Source: Nannocystis sp.
Lineage (GTDB): Bacteria; Myxococcota_A; Polyangia; Nannocystales; Nannocystaceae
Length of the DNA stretch: 64,000 nucleotides
Assembly: GCF_016714285.1 (NCBI RefSeq)
Contig: NZ_JADJNN010000042.1
Location: forward strand, 186,001-250,000
Reading direction: 5' to 3'
In this document: positions 16,997-25,915 of the stretch, piece after piece
Numbering within the stretch: the first letter of the stretch is position 1
Layout of the letters: each line of letters opens with the position of its first letter
Translations under genes and position numbers: made by a program
Notes under the pieces: model-generated
Told to the model about the DNA's origin: nothing
The model's input: the letters and a program-made list of their open reading frames with translations, nothing else
The model's database searches: none

Positions 16997-17430
16997 GGAT
17001 CAAGCTGCGCCTGCGGGCCCGCCACGCCGTGCTGCTGGCCGTGAGCGCCGCGGGCTGCGGCAGCGACGGCGGCGGCGAGCCTCCGGGGACCTTCACCGAG
17101 ATCTTCGAGACCCTGTTTCCGCCGACCACGAATGCGCGCTGCAACTTCTGCCATTCGATGCCGGCCAGCGACATCAGCAACGGCAACCTGAGCACGGGGA
17201 TGGACCAGGCCAGCGCCTACGCGGCGCTGATCGACGTCGTATCGACGAGCAGCCGCTGCGGCGGCAAACCGCTGGTCGTGCCCTTCCACCCGGAGGAGAG
17301 CCTCTTCCTCGACAAGCTCATGGGCAAGCCAACGTGCGGAGATCGCATGCCGCTCGGGGGCATGGCGCTGTCGGAGAGCGAGCTCGAGGTGGTCCGGAGC
17401 TGGATCGAGGCGGGGGCCAAGGACGATTAG
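16984..17430 (+). CDS. Small exported monohaem cytochrome-like protein
   Basis: The 148-residue protein has a signal peptide with a lipobox-like Ala-Ala-Gly-Cys and one CNFCH haem-binding motif near residue 55. Downstream, conserved FHPEESLFLDKL and CGDRMPLGG segments match cytochrome domains that lie beside repeat and esterase-type modules in Myxococcota and Planctomycetes. The gene overlaps the dihaem cytochrome and is followed after four bases by another haem protein, so the four genes form one transcript. The electron donor and acceptor are unknown. Confidence 0.8.
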   Translation: MRTLRIKLRLRARHAVLLAVSAAGCGSDGGGEPPGTFTEIFETLFPPTTNARCNFCHSMPASDISNGNLSTGMDQASAYAALIDVVSTSSRCGGKPLVVPFHPEESLFLDKLMGKPTCGDRMPLGGMALSESELEVVRSWIEAGAKDD

Positions 17431-17434
17431 GCCC

Positions 17435-18526
17435 ATGACGACCACTTGCCACGATGTTCGGGTGCTCGTCCTGTGGGTGTTGGCTTCGGCGAGCTGCGCC
17501 CCCGGTTCGGGCGCGGTGGGCGACGCTGATAGCGGGACGAGCGGGACGACCGGCGCGGAGCCCCCAGCGTGCGAGATCCCAGTTCAAGGATTGCCGGCGG
17601 ACGTGTTCTGCACCGGCCTCTACCAGGGCCGCGATTCGGGCAAGTACGCGGATGAGGTCATGCCCTACACGCCAGGCGTGACCCTGTGGAGCGACGGCGC
17701 CGAGAAGCGCCGTTTCCTGTATCTGCCCCCCGGGGCCGCGATCGACACCTCGGACATGGACGTGTGGAAGTTCCCGGTCGGGACGAAGTCATGGAAGGAG
17801 TTTCGTGTCGGCGGTGTGCTGATTGAGACGCGCTTCTTCTGGAAGCGCGGGGCGTCGGACTGGGAGTCTGGCACCTATGTCTGGGACGACGCTGGCGAGG
17901 CCGCGCTCAATACCTCGAAGCAGCCGATCCTGCTGGCGGACGGCTATGAGATCCCCACCGCGAAAGATTGCGGCAAGTGCCACCATGGTGGAGCCGACAA
18001 GCTGCTCGGCGTCGAGGCCGTGGCGCTCGGCCTGCCGACCGCGGAGGGCGCGACGCTGGCGAAGTTGGCCGCCGCCGGGCGCCTCAGCGCTCCGCCGGCC
18101 CGAGCCACCATCGAACTGCCCGAGGACGCCACGGGCAAGGCTGGCGCGGCGCTCGGCTACCTCCACGCCAACTGCGGCATGCCCTGCCACTCGACGCGCG
18201 GGCTGGGTGACGAGACCGAGCTCGTCTTGCGCCTGCGCGCCGGCGAGTTCTGGCCCGCCGACGCCGGCCCTGACCCGCCGCCGGTCGACGCGACCGAGAC
18301 GGACACCTACGCGGCCACCGTGAGCCAGGTCGCCACGACCGCCTCGGTGGCCCAGAAATTCCCCGATGCGCTGCGCATCACCCCTGGGTCCCACGAGCAG
18401 AGCCTGGTGTGGCTGATGTCGCATCGCCGCGATGACTACGCGATGCCACCGCTGGTGAGCCACAAGATCGACGACGCGGGCACCCAGGCGCTGGCCGACT
18501 GGATCGACGCGCTACCGGCTCCCTGA
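17435..18526 (+). CDS. Exported lipoprotein with two cytochrome-like haem motifs
   Basis: The 363-residue protein has a signal peptide and lipobox (Ala-Ser-Cys near 21), a domain with YTPGVTLWSDGAEKRRF and FPVGTKSWKEF typical of a large family of exported myxobacterial and gamma-proteobacterial proteins, and haem-binding motifs CGKCHH and CGMPCH. The second has an extra residue between the Cys pair, so haem attachment there is uncertain. It ends the operon begun at 15443. Family members occur in cytochrome clusters; the substrate is unknown. Confidence 0.8.
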   Translation: MTTTCHDVRVLVLWVLASASCAPGSGAVGDADSGTSGTTGAEPPACEIPVQGLPADVFCTGLYQGRDSGKYADEVMPYTPGVTLWSDGAEKRRFLYLPPGAAIDTSDMDVWKFPVGTKSWKEFRVGGVLIETRFFWKRGASDWESGTYVWDDAGEAALNTSKQPILLADGYEIPTAKDCGKCHHGGADKLLGVEAVALGLPTAEGATLAKLAAAGRLSAPPARATIELPEDATGKAGAALGYLHANCGMPCHSTRGLGDETELVLRLRAGEFWPADAGPDPPPVDATETDTYAATVSQVATTASVAQKFPDALRITPGSHEQSLVWLMSHRRDDYAMPPLVSHKIDDAGTQALADWIDALPAP

Positions 18527-18726
18527 CGTGGATATTTGAAAGTGCCTGCTTTCGGCCGCTGCTCCAACATCGGGCTGGAGCTCGTCGATCGCATGGAGGG
18601 TATCTTCACCAAGCGAACGGTGGCTGAGCGGGGCCCGGATCGCTGCAGCACGCGGGTCCGCGGGTGGTGCTTGGGGGCGTCAGGCCGCTTGCGGAGGCGG
18701 GCAGGGCGCTGCACTATCGCCGCACC

Positions 18727-19737
18727 ATGCCCACCATGCGCGCGATCCAGGTCAGCAAGCCCAACGGTCCCTTCGAGCTCGTACAGCGGGAGGTCCCGAC
18801 GCCGGCGCCGCGCTGGGTGCGGGTGAAGGTCGAGGCGTGCGGTGTGTGCCACAGCGACGCGTTCGTGCGCGCCGCTGCGTTCCCGGGGCTGGTGTTGCCG
18901 CGGGTGCCGGGGCACGAGATCGCCGGGCGGATCGACGCGGTCGGGGCCGAGGTGACGGCGTGGAAGGTCGGCGATCGCGTGGGGGTGGGTTGGCACGGGG
19001 GGCACTGCTTCGAGTGCGACGCGTGCCGGCGCGGGCACTTTATCAATTGTCCGAAGGGCAAGATCACGGGCATCTCGCACGACGGGGGATATGCCGAATA
19101 CGCGGTGGTGCCGTCGGAGTCGGTGGCGCGGATCCCCGAGGGGCTGTCCGCGGTCGACGCGGGGCCGCTCTTGTGCGCCGGGGTCACGACCTACAATTCG
19201 CTGCGCAACAGCGGGGCGCGGGCGGGCGACACGGTGGCGGTGCAGGGCATCGGCGGGCTCGGGCACCTGGCCATTCAGTACGCGGCGCGGATGGGGTTCC
19301 GGACGGTGGCGATCTCGCGGGGGGCGGACAAGGCCGCGCTGGCGCGTGAGCTCGGCGCACACGAGTACATCGATACGGCGGTGACGAGCGCAGCCGAGGG
19401 GCTGCAGAAGCTCGGCGGGGCAGATCTGGTGCTCGCCACGGCCCCGAGCAGCGCGGCGATCGAGAGCACGGTCGGCGGGCTCAAGTCGCGCGGCAAGCTG
19501 CTGATCGTGGCGGCGGCGTTCGAGCCGCTGAAGGTGTCGGCGATGGGCCTGCTGAGCGGAAAGACGATCGCGGGCTGGCCGAGCGGCAGCGCGATCGACT
19601 CGGAGGACACCATGGCCTTCAGCGCGCTGACCCACGTGCGGCCGCGGGTCGAGACCTTCCCGCTCGAGCGGGCGGAGGAGGCGTTCGCCTGCATGATGGA
19701 GGGCCGGGCCCGGTTCCGGGTGGTGCTGGTGCCGTGA
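18727..19737 (+). CDS. Zinc-dependent alcohol dehydrogenase
   Basis: The 336-residue medium-chain dehydrogenase oxidises alcohols or reduces aldehydes with NAD(P). The catalytic zinc ligands are in GVCHSD and GHE. The four-cysteine structural zinc site has only CxxC plus one further Cys visible (CFECDACRRG..NCPKG), with HC before it. The Rossmann motif is GIGGLGHLAIQYA. ATG 18727 was preferred to the open upstream stretch, which has no family character; ATG 18736 is an alternative. It stands alone between the cytochrome operon and the regulator block. The 200 bp before it hold no recognisable gene. Confidence 0.9.
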   Translation: MPTMRAIQVSKPNGPFELVQREVPTPAPRWVRVKVEACGVCHSDAFVRAAAFPGLVLPRVPGHEIAGRIDAVGAEVTAWKVGDRVGVGWHGGHCFECDACRRGHFINCPKGKITGISHDGGYAEYAVVPSESVARIPEGLSAVDAGPLLCAGVTTYNSLRNSGARAGDTVAVQGIGGLGHLAIQYAARMGFRTVAISRGADKAALARELGAHEYIDTAVTSAAEGLQKLGGADLVLATAPSSAAIESTVGGLKSRGKLLIVAAAFEPLKVSAMGLLSGKTIAGWPSGSAIDSEDTMAFSALTHVRPRVETFPLERAEEAFACMMEGRARFRVVLVP

Positions 19738-19746
19738 TACCCCCGA

Positions 19747-20052
19747 TCAAGCGGAGCCCAGGAGCGCGATGACCAGCTGGGCGCGGTTGCCCACGCGCAG
19801 CTTGCCGAAGATCGCGGCGATCTGATTCTGCACGGTCCGGACGCTGCGCCCGCGCTGCGCCGCGATCGCCTGGCTCGAGAGGCCCTTGGCGACTTGCGCC
19901 GCCACTTCGCGCTCGATCGGCGTGAGCTGGGCGAGCGCGACGGAGCGGTCCACTGCCGCCTCGTCGAGACAGACCACGACGTACTGCTGGCCCTCCAGCG
20001 CGAATCGCGTCTGTCTCGCTGCCTTGTCTCGTGTGGACACTGCACGATCCAT
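19747..20052 (-). CDS. Small LuxR-type HTH regulator
   Basis: A C-terminal LuxR DNA-binding domain is clear: LTPIEREVAAQVAKGLSSQA, then a helix with RSVRTVQNQIAAIFGKLRV. The preceding 40 residues (FALEGQQYVVV) match the short sensor segment of small myxobacterial LuxR-like proteins. ATG 20052 gives 101 residues. The frame stays open to an ATG at 20217, but that extension overlaps the divergent gene and looks unnatural. There is no receiver domain, so control is unlikely to be by phosphorylation. It is transcribed away from a paralogous regulator. Confidence 0.72.
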   Translation of the reverse strand: MDRAVSTRDKAARQTRFALEGQQYVVVCLDEAAVDRSVALAQLTPIEREVAAQVAKGLSSQAIAAQRGRSVRTVQNQIAAIFGKLRVGNRAQLVIALLGSA

Positions 20053-20144
20053 CACAGCAAAGGCCTGGCAAAGTTGCAAGCCGGCGATCGAGCGCGAAGG
20101 CCCGTGTAACAGAGCCGTAATGGTCCGCGGCGGGCCTGGTCGGC

Positions 20145-20675
20145 ATGATCGGTACGCGAGCATCGACGCACTATCATGGGACCAGCAGAGAATATCGATA
20201 TCATCGATGCTGCCCACAACGACGTCGTGGGCTCGCCCTCGGGGACCATCGCCGGCGCCGGGGGTGCTCGCCGCGAGCCCGCGAGCCGCTGCGCGCCGCG
20301 GCGGTCGCCCACGACCGGGCCCGCCTCTGCCGCCGCGACGCCGACGACCCGCTCGACCTGCATCGGGCGCTCGTCGCCGGATGCTGGCACCTGGTCGACA
20401 CCTTCGAGCGTGACGGCAAGCGCTACCTGATAGCGCGACGCACCACGCCCGCGCCGACTTCGGGGTCCGAGTTGAGCGTGCGCGAGACCCAGGTCGCCGT
20501 GTTCGCGGCGATGGGACACGCGCTCAAGGTGATCGCCTACGAGCTCGGCGTGAGCGAGTCCAGCGTCGCCACGTACCTGCGGCGGGCCCTGGTCAAGCTG
20601 CGGCTGCCGGACCGCATCGCCCTCACCCGGCAATTCGCCGGGTTCCGCCAGTCGACGGGCCCACCGGCGCAGTGA
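20145..20675 (+). CDS. LuxR-type HTH regulator, start uncertain, possible frameshift
   Basis: The C-terminal 110 residues are typical: ALVAGCWHLVDTFERDGKRYLIARR, then a LuxR HTH (LSVRETQVAVFAAMGHALKVIAYELGVS..TYLRRALVKL). The first 50 codons of this frame look random. A different frame beginning at ATG 20176 gives a natural acidic N-terminus (MGPAENIDIIDAAHNDVV), so the true gene may start there and shift frame near 20285. The domain is certain; the start and intactness are not. It lies divergent from the paralogue at 19747 and upstream of an FHA regulator in the same direction. Confidence 0.65.
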   Translation: MIGTRASTHYHGTSREYRYHRCCPQRRRGLALGDHRRRRGCSPRAREPLRAAAVAHDRARLCRRDADDPLDLHRALVAGCWHLVDTFERDGKRYLIARRTTPAPTSGSELSVRETQVAVFAAMGHALKVIAYELGVSESSVATYLRRALVKLRLPDRIALTRQFAGFRQSTGPPAQ

Positions 20676-20767
20676 CCCGCTGAGCCGGGGCGAGCGCTTG
20701 TCCCACTTTTGCGCCTCGGATATTCTGGCGGGCGTGGCGATCCTCGTTCAGCCGGACACGGACACGA

Positions 20768-21685
20768 ATGTTCCTGCCGAGCCGCTGCCTGATCGGACGG
20801 TCGCCGGCCAGCGACCTCGTGCTCGCCGAGAAGAACGTCTCCGGCCAGCACGCCGTCCTCGAGTGGACCGGCGTGGTCTGGCAGCTCCAGGACCTCGGGA
20901 GCCGCAATGGCACCTATGTCGACAATCAACGGGTCGGCCCCGAAGGTCGATTCGCGCTCCAATGCGGCCACGAGCTCCGCTTCGGTCGTGAGTCCGCGCC
21001 GTGGATCGTGCGGGACATCGCGGCGCCGGTGGCGATGGCCCGCAACCTGTCGTCGCGCGAGTGGCAGATGGCCGAGGGCGGATATCTGTCTCTGCCGCGC
21101 CTGGACGCCCATGAATGCTCCATCTACCAGCTGCCCGACGGCACCTGGGCGCTCGAGCGCGACAGCGAGGTCGCGGCGATCGAGGACCGCGCCACCGTAC
21201 TGACCAGCGGGGGCAGCGGGGGCAGCGGGGGCGTCCTGTGGCGCATCTTCCTCCCGCTCTCCCTCGGCACCACGGTGCGCGAGGACGTGCCGCCGGTGCT
21301 GGTCACCAACCTCCGGCTGCGATTTCGCTTCAGCCTCGATGAGGAGCAGGTCGAGATGACCGGCTATTGCGGCGACACCCGCCTCGACTTCGGTATCCGC
21401 GCCCACCACTATCCATTGCTGCTGCTCGCCCGCCGGCGCCTCAGCGACCGCCGCGCCCCGGAGGCCGACCAGGGCTGGCTCTCGCTCGACGACCTCCTAC
21501 GAATGCTCAGCATGAGCGAGTCGCACCTGAATATCTGCATCCACCGCGCGCGCACCCAGCTCAGCCAGGCCGGCGTGCTCGATGCGGCCTGCCTCATCGA
21601 GCGCAAGCCACGAACCCGCCGCCTGCGTCTCGGCCCCCACGACCTCGAGCTCATGCCGCTCGACCTTGCTGTAATGGATGCGTAA
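20768..21685 (+). CDS. FHA-domain protein with C-terminal winged-helix-like domain
   Basis: Residues 1-75 form a forkhead-associated domain that binds phosphothreonine: the motifs IGR, SGQHAVLEW and LGSRNGTYVD are all present. A middle region has a Gly-Ser-Gly-Ser linker. Residues 230-290 (LSLDDLLRMLSMSESHLNICIHRARTQL) resemble a small DNA-binding helical domain. The protein may therefore link Ser/Thr kinase signalling to transcription. The TPR kinase gene follows 78 bp downstream and is a likely partner. The annotated ATG begins very close to the first FHA strand, so a few upstream residues may be missing. Confidence 0.8.
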   Translation: MFLPSRCLIGRSPASDLVLAEKNVSGQHAVLEWTGVVWQLQDLGSRNGTYVDNQRVGPEGRFALQCGHELRFGRESAPWIVRDIAAPVAMARNLSSREWQMAEGGYLSLPRLDAHECSIYQLPDGTWALERDSEVAAIEDRATVLTSGGSGGSGGVLWRIFLPLSLGTTVREDVPPVLVTNLRLRFRFSLDEEQVEMTGYCGDTRLDFGIRAHHYPLLLLARRRLSDRRAPEADQGWLSLDDLLRMLSMSESHLNICIHRARTQLSQAGVLDAACLIERKPRTRRLRLGPHDLELMPLDLAVMDA

Positions 21686-21763
21686 TGGCCCGCGCAGGAG
21701 CCCGCCCTCTAGCCTGGTCACGGAGGGAGCGACGCCCCGCCGCGCCCGGGAGCGCCGACTGAT

Positions 21764-24700
21764 ATGGAGGAGAGACCGCCCCACGCACCGCTCGCCGCGG
21801 GCCCAGCATTCATGCCAGAGGTCTCGGCGACGCTGGTCGAGGGCGATATTCCCAGCGGCACCAGACCGGCGCCCGCGGCCCGGCCGGTCGTGCCCGGGGG
21901 GCTGATCGGGCGCTACCTCACCCTGTCGATCCTCGGCAGCGGCGGCATGGGGGTCGTCTATGCCGCCTACGATCCGGAGCTCGAGCGAAAGGTCGCGCTG
22001 AAGCTGCTGCGCCCGAGCGCCGTGGCGGTGGAGTGCGCTCGCCTGCTGCGCGAGGCCCGGACGCTGGCCAGAGTGGCCCACCCAAACGTCGTGTCCGTGT
22101 TCGACGTCGGCACCGTCGGCGACGAGCTGTTCGTCGCAATGGAGTTCGTCGAGGGGGTGACCCTGAGCCGCTGGCTGCGCCAGCGAATGCGCACGACCCG
22201 AGAGATCGTCGATGTCTTCGTCGCCGCCGCGCGCGGGCTGGCGGCCGCGCACCGGGCCCATGTCATCCACCGGGACTTCAAGCCCGACAATGTCATGGTC
22301 GACGGCGACGGGCGGGTGCGGGTGCTGGACTTCGGCCTCGCCCGCGCCGGGCTGGGCTCCGATCGGCAACCGGAGCTCGACGAGACGCTCGTCAGCGGGT
22401 CAAGCTCGGCGCTGGCGGCCGAATCGCTGACCCGCGAGGGGGCGCTGCTCGGTACGCCCGCCTACATGGCGCCCGAGCTGTGGCGCCGCGCCGCAGCGAC
22501 CGCGAGCACCGATCAGTTCGCGTTCTGTGTCGCTTTCTGGGAGGGTTTGTACGGCCAGCGCCCATTTCGCGGCGAGACGATGTCGGCGTTGGCCAGGGCG
22601 GTGACCGTCGGCAAGCCCGAGCTGCCGACCGGGAGCGAGCGAAGGATCGCGCCGTTTCTGCGGCGGGTGCTCGAGCGCGGGCTCGCCACGGCGCCCGAAC
22701 GGCGCTTCGCGTCGATGGACGATCTGCTGGCCGCGCTCGCCAGAGGGCCGGCCCAGCAGCGCCGACGCATGTTGGGGCTGGGGCTCGGCCTCGCGGCGCT
22801 CGTGCCCGTCGGCATGCTCGGGCTGCGCGCCCAGCGGGCCGCCACCTGCGTCACGGCCGGTGCCGAGATCAACGCAACATGGAACGACGAGTCCCGGGCA
22901 GCCCTGCACGCGGCCATCGCCGCCACCGGGCTGCACTACGCCGAGGCATCGTTTCAAAGGGCAGCGGCTCGCATCGACGTGTGGGCCGGGCAATGGTCGA
23001 CCCTGCGAACCGAGCTGTGTCACGACGCGACCGTCGCGGGCACGCTCTCGCCGGAGATCCACGCGCTCGCCGCGGAATGCCTCGAGGAGCGCCGCGACCG
23101 TCTCGCCGGAATGCTCGCGGTGTTCGCGGAGGGCGTCGCCTCGGACGTCGAGAGATTGGTGCCGGCCGCGGCGGACCTCGATCGCCTGGAGCCCTGTGTG
23201 GATGGCGCTGCGCTGGCGCGGCGCCCCAGGGCGCCGGAGGAGCCGGAGACACGCGCGCAGGCCCTGCTGCTGCGCGCTGACCTGATGCGCATCCACGGGC
23301 TATGGGTCGCTGGACGCTACCAGCAGGCCCTCACGCAGATCGAGGGGCTGCTGGCCGTCGCCGATGGCCTGGGTTACCGCCCGCTCGAGACCGAGGCGCG
23401 GGCCCTGTTCGCGACCGTGGCCATGCACCTCGATCACTTCGATCGCGCCGAGGACGCCTTCCAGCGCGTATACACCGACGCGGGTGCGCTCGGGCGCGAC
23501 GAGATGGCAGCCGACGCGGCGGTCCAGCTCGTGCGGCTCGTCGGCGTCATGCGCCAGCGCCCGGCCGAGGGCCGCCAGTGGGCGCTGTCGGCCGACCTGT
23601 TCATTCGCCGCCTCGGGCAGGAGCAGGGCCTGCTCGGCGCACGCCTGCTGAGCCACCGGGCGCTGGTGATCCGCCGCGAGGGCAACTACGATGAATCGCT
23701 GGCCGACCAGGAGCGGGCGCTGGCGATTCGTGAGGAGCTGCTGGGTCGCGATCACCCGGAGGTCGCCACCAGCCTCAGCCACGTGGCCAACATCCAGCGC
23801 GACCGGGGTGAGCTGGCCGCGGCGCTGGTGGCCCTCGAGCGGGCGCTGACGATCCGCGAGCAGGCCCTCGGTCCCGACCACCCGACGGTCGCCGCGGCGC
23901 TGAACGACCTGGCGCTGCTGCAGCAGGTTCGCGGGAAGTACCCCGAGGCCCAGGCGCTGCTCGAGCGCGCGCTCGTCATCGCCGAGGCGGCCTGGGGGGC
24001 CGAGGGACTCGACGCCGCGACGATCCTCAACAACCTCGGCCGGGTCCGGCATATGCGCGGCGACTATGGCGAGGCCCAGCTGCTCCTCGAGCGGGCGCTG
24101 GCGATCCGCGAGCGCTTGCTGGCGCCCGATGACCTCGAACTGGCGACCTCGCTGCAGTACCTCGGCCTGCTGCATATGGTCCGCGGGGATCGGCTGCGGG
24201 CCCGGGAGCTGCTGGAGCGCGGCCTGGCGATCCGCGAGCGACACATGGATCCCTCCAACCCCGAGATCCTGAACATTAGCGACAGCCTGGGCAGCGTATA
24301 TTACCGCCTCGGCGACTATGATAGATCCCTGGCGATCCACGAACAGACCCTGGCAGCGCAGCGCGTCAAGTTCGGCCCCCGGCACGCCTCCGTCGCTCAC
24401 TCGCTGCGAAACCTCGCGCTCGTCCGCCACGCGCTCGGTGAGCACGAGGATGCGCTCGCCAGCGCGACCGAGGCGCTGACGCTCGGCGAGGCGGCGCTCG
24501 GCCCGGAGCACCCCGACATCGCCACCTTTCTCAACACCTTGGGGACGATCCAGCGCGGCCGCGACCCCGCCGCGGCCGAGGCCAACCTGACCCGGGCGCT
24601 GGCGCTGTCGCTGCGGACCCGCGGGCCCAAGCACCCGGGGACCGCGATGTCGATGCAGCGCATCGGCGAGGTGCTCCTCGACCGTGGCGCCCTCGACGAG

Positions 24701-25363
24701 GCCGAGGCCCAGCTGGCGGCGGCGCTGGCGATCCGCGAGGCTGTCGGGCCCGGGAGCCCCGAGGTCGCCGACGTGCTCGTCAGCCTCGCAGATGTGGCGA
24801 TCGCTCGCGGTCAACACGAGCGAGCGATCGCCCTGCTCGAGCGTGCCGTGGCGATCCGCAGCGCCGCCGGGATCCCGATCCACGAGCTCACGCAGGCGCG
24901 TGCCAGGCTAGCCGGCGCCACGCGAGCCGCGGTGGCGCGGGGCCGACCGGGCCTTGACCGGGCGTGTCGTCGATCGGTGAGCGCGCCGCGATCAATCGAT
25001 CGGCGTGCCGAGGCCGCAGCCGTTGGCGCTGTTGATGCCGATCGTGCGGACCTGGGCGGCGAGGAAGTCGTACGCGGTCTCGACGGGGACAGCGACCGTG
25101 CTGAGGTCGTAGCCGCGTTTGGGGCTGAACAGGACCTCGGCCTTGATCGCCCTCAGCTCGGCGAGCGTCGTCTCGCCGTCGCGATCGAGATCCGCGTCGG
25201 CGACCCACTGGGCCCGGCGAGGCGAACGCTCGGCGTCCACCGAGAAGCTGCCGAGGAACCAGTGGTCTCCGGGGAGGGTGACGGTCAGCTCCGCGGTTTC
25301 GTTACCACTCAGCGTGAATCCGTCGCAGCCGGAGAAGCTGGCCGCCGCCGCCAGGCCCCATGA
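21764..25363 (+). CDS. Serine/threonine kinase with TPR tail, 3' end aberrant
   Basis: The kinase domain (about 50-320) has the Gly loop GSGGMGVVY, Lys80, the catalytic HRDFKPDN and DFG. A membrane span follows near 345, then an extracytoplasmic region and about ten tetratricopeptide repeats with the 42-residue period ERALAIRE..LGPDHP (about 600-1030). This is a common myxobacterial architecture. The last 140 codons (after about 24940) lose TPR character and run antisense through the coding region of the lipoprotein gene at 24992. The true end was probably lost by a frameshift near 24930. ATG 21812 is an alternative start. Confidence 0.85.
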   Translation: MEERPPHAPLAAGPAFMPEVSATLVEGDIPSGTRPAPAARPVVPGGLIGRYLTLSILGSGGMGVVYAAYDPELERKVALKLLRPSAVAVECARLLREARTLARVAHPNVVSVFDVGTVGDELFVAMEFVEGVTLSRWLRQRMRTTREIVDVFVAAARGLAAAHRAHVIHRDFKPDNVMVDGDGRVRVLDFGLARAGLGSDRQPELDETLVSGSSSALAAESLTREGALLGTPAYMAPELWRRAAATASTDQFAFCVAFWEGLYGQRPFRGETMSALARAVTVGKPELPTGSERRIAPFLRRVLERGLATAPERRFASMDDLLAALARGPAQQRRRMLGLGLGLAALVPVGMLGLRAQRAATCVTAGAEINATWNDESRAALHAAIAATGLHYAEASFQRAAARIDVWAGQWSTLRTELCHDATVAGTLSPEIHALAAECLEERRDRLAGMLAVFAEGVASDVERLVPAAADLDRLEPCVDGAALARRPRAPEEPETRAQALLLRADLMRIHGLWVAGRYQQALTQIEGLLAVADGLGYRPLETEARALFATVAMHLDHFDRAEDAFQRVYTDAGALGRDEMAADAAVQLVRLVGVMRQRPAEGRQWALSADLFIRRLGQEQGLLGARLLSHRALVIRREGNYDESLADQERALAIREELLGRDHPEVATSLSHVANIQRDRGELAAALVALERALTIREQALGPDHPTVAAALNDLALLQQVRGKYPEAQALLERALVIAEAAWGAEGLDAATILNNLGRVRHMRGDYGEAQLLLERALAIRERLLAPDDLELATSLQYLGLLHMVRGDRLRARELLERGLAIRERHMDPSNPEILNISDSLGSVYYRLGDYDRSLAIHEQTLAAQRVKFGPRHASVAHSLRNLALVRHALGEHEDALASATEALTLGEAALGPEHPDIATFLNTLGTIQRGRDPAAAEANLTRALALSLRTRGPKHPGTAMSMQRIGEVLLDRGALDEAEAQLAAALAIREAVGPGSPEVADVLVSLADVAIARGQHERAIALLERAVAIRSAAGIPIHELTQARARLAGATRAAVARGRPGLDRACRRSVSAPRSIDRRAEAAAVGAVDADRADLGGEEVVRGLDGDSDRAEVVAAFGAEQDLGLDRPQLGERRLAVAIEIRVGDPLGPARRTLGVHREAAEEPVVSGEGDGQLRGFVTTQRESVAAGEAGRRRQAP

Positions 25364-25915
25364 GAACGTGATCATCGGGGCGGGCGTACAGTCGGTCGGA
25401 TCGTCGGGTCGGCAAGAGCGGCCCCTGGCGTTCGTCATGCTCCCCTCGATGTAGATCGAATAGCCCGCCTTGACCATGAGATCGCGGTCGGCATCGGTGG
25501 CGAGGATCAGCAGGGTGCCGTCGGAGGGGATCAGGGTCGAGAACTCCGCGCTCTCGAAGCTCATCCGCGCAAGCGCGCCAGTCGCCATGCTGGCCCCGTC
25601 GGCCGGGACCTGCAGTAGATCGACGAGGTAAGTGGTCTCGTCGGCGAAGGACTCGGGGGCGCTCCCCGAGCTCTCCTTCACGTCGCCGACCGCGACCAGG
25701 AGCTTGTCGTAGCGCACGGTCCAGCCGTCCACCACGTCGAGCCCAGCCACGCCATTGCCCGCCTCGATCGTGAAGTTCACGGTGCTCACGCCGTCCCCGG
25801 CGCTGGATGCCCCCTGATTCATCTGATCGAGCGTTGCGGTGCTGCGGTCGTCGATCCCGCACGCTGCCATAAGCACTCCAACCAAAGCCACCGAGTTGAT
25901 CGTTTGCATATTCAT
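24992..25915 (-). CDS. Exported lipoprotein with EF-hand-like calcium motif
   Basis: ATG 25915 is preceded by GGAGG with eight-base spacing and begins a signal peptide ending in lipobox Met-Ala-Ala-Cys. The 307-residue mature part is acidic, with NFTIEAGNGVAG and a beta-rich middle, and a DADLDRDGETTLAEL segment near residue 245 that fits an EF-hand or dockerin calcium loop. Family relatives of unknown role occur in myxobacteria. Its 3' third is covered on the other strand by the abnormal tail of the kinase frame. Confidence 0.75.
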   Translation of the reverse strand: MNMQTINSVALVGVLMAACGIDDRSTATLDQMNQGASSAGDGVSTVNFTIEAGNGVAGLDVVDGWTVRYDKLLVAVGDVKESSGSAPESFADETTYLVDLLQVPADGASMATGALARMSFESAEFSTLIPSDGTLLILATDADRDLMVKAGYSIYIEGSMTNARGRSCRPDDPTDCTPAPMITFSWGLAAAASFSGCDGFTLSGNETAELTVTLPGDHWFLGSFSVDAERSPRRAQWVADADLDRDGETTLAELRAIKAEVLFSPKRGYDLSTVAVPVETAYDFLAAQVRTIGINSANGCGLGTPID

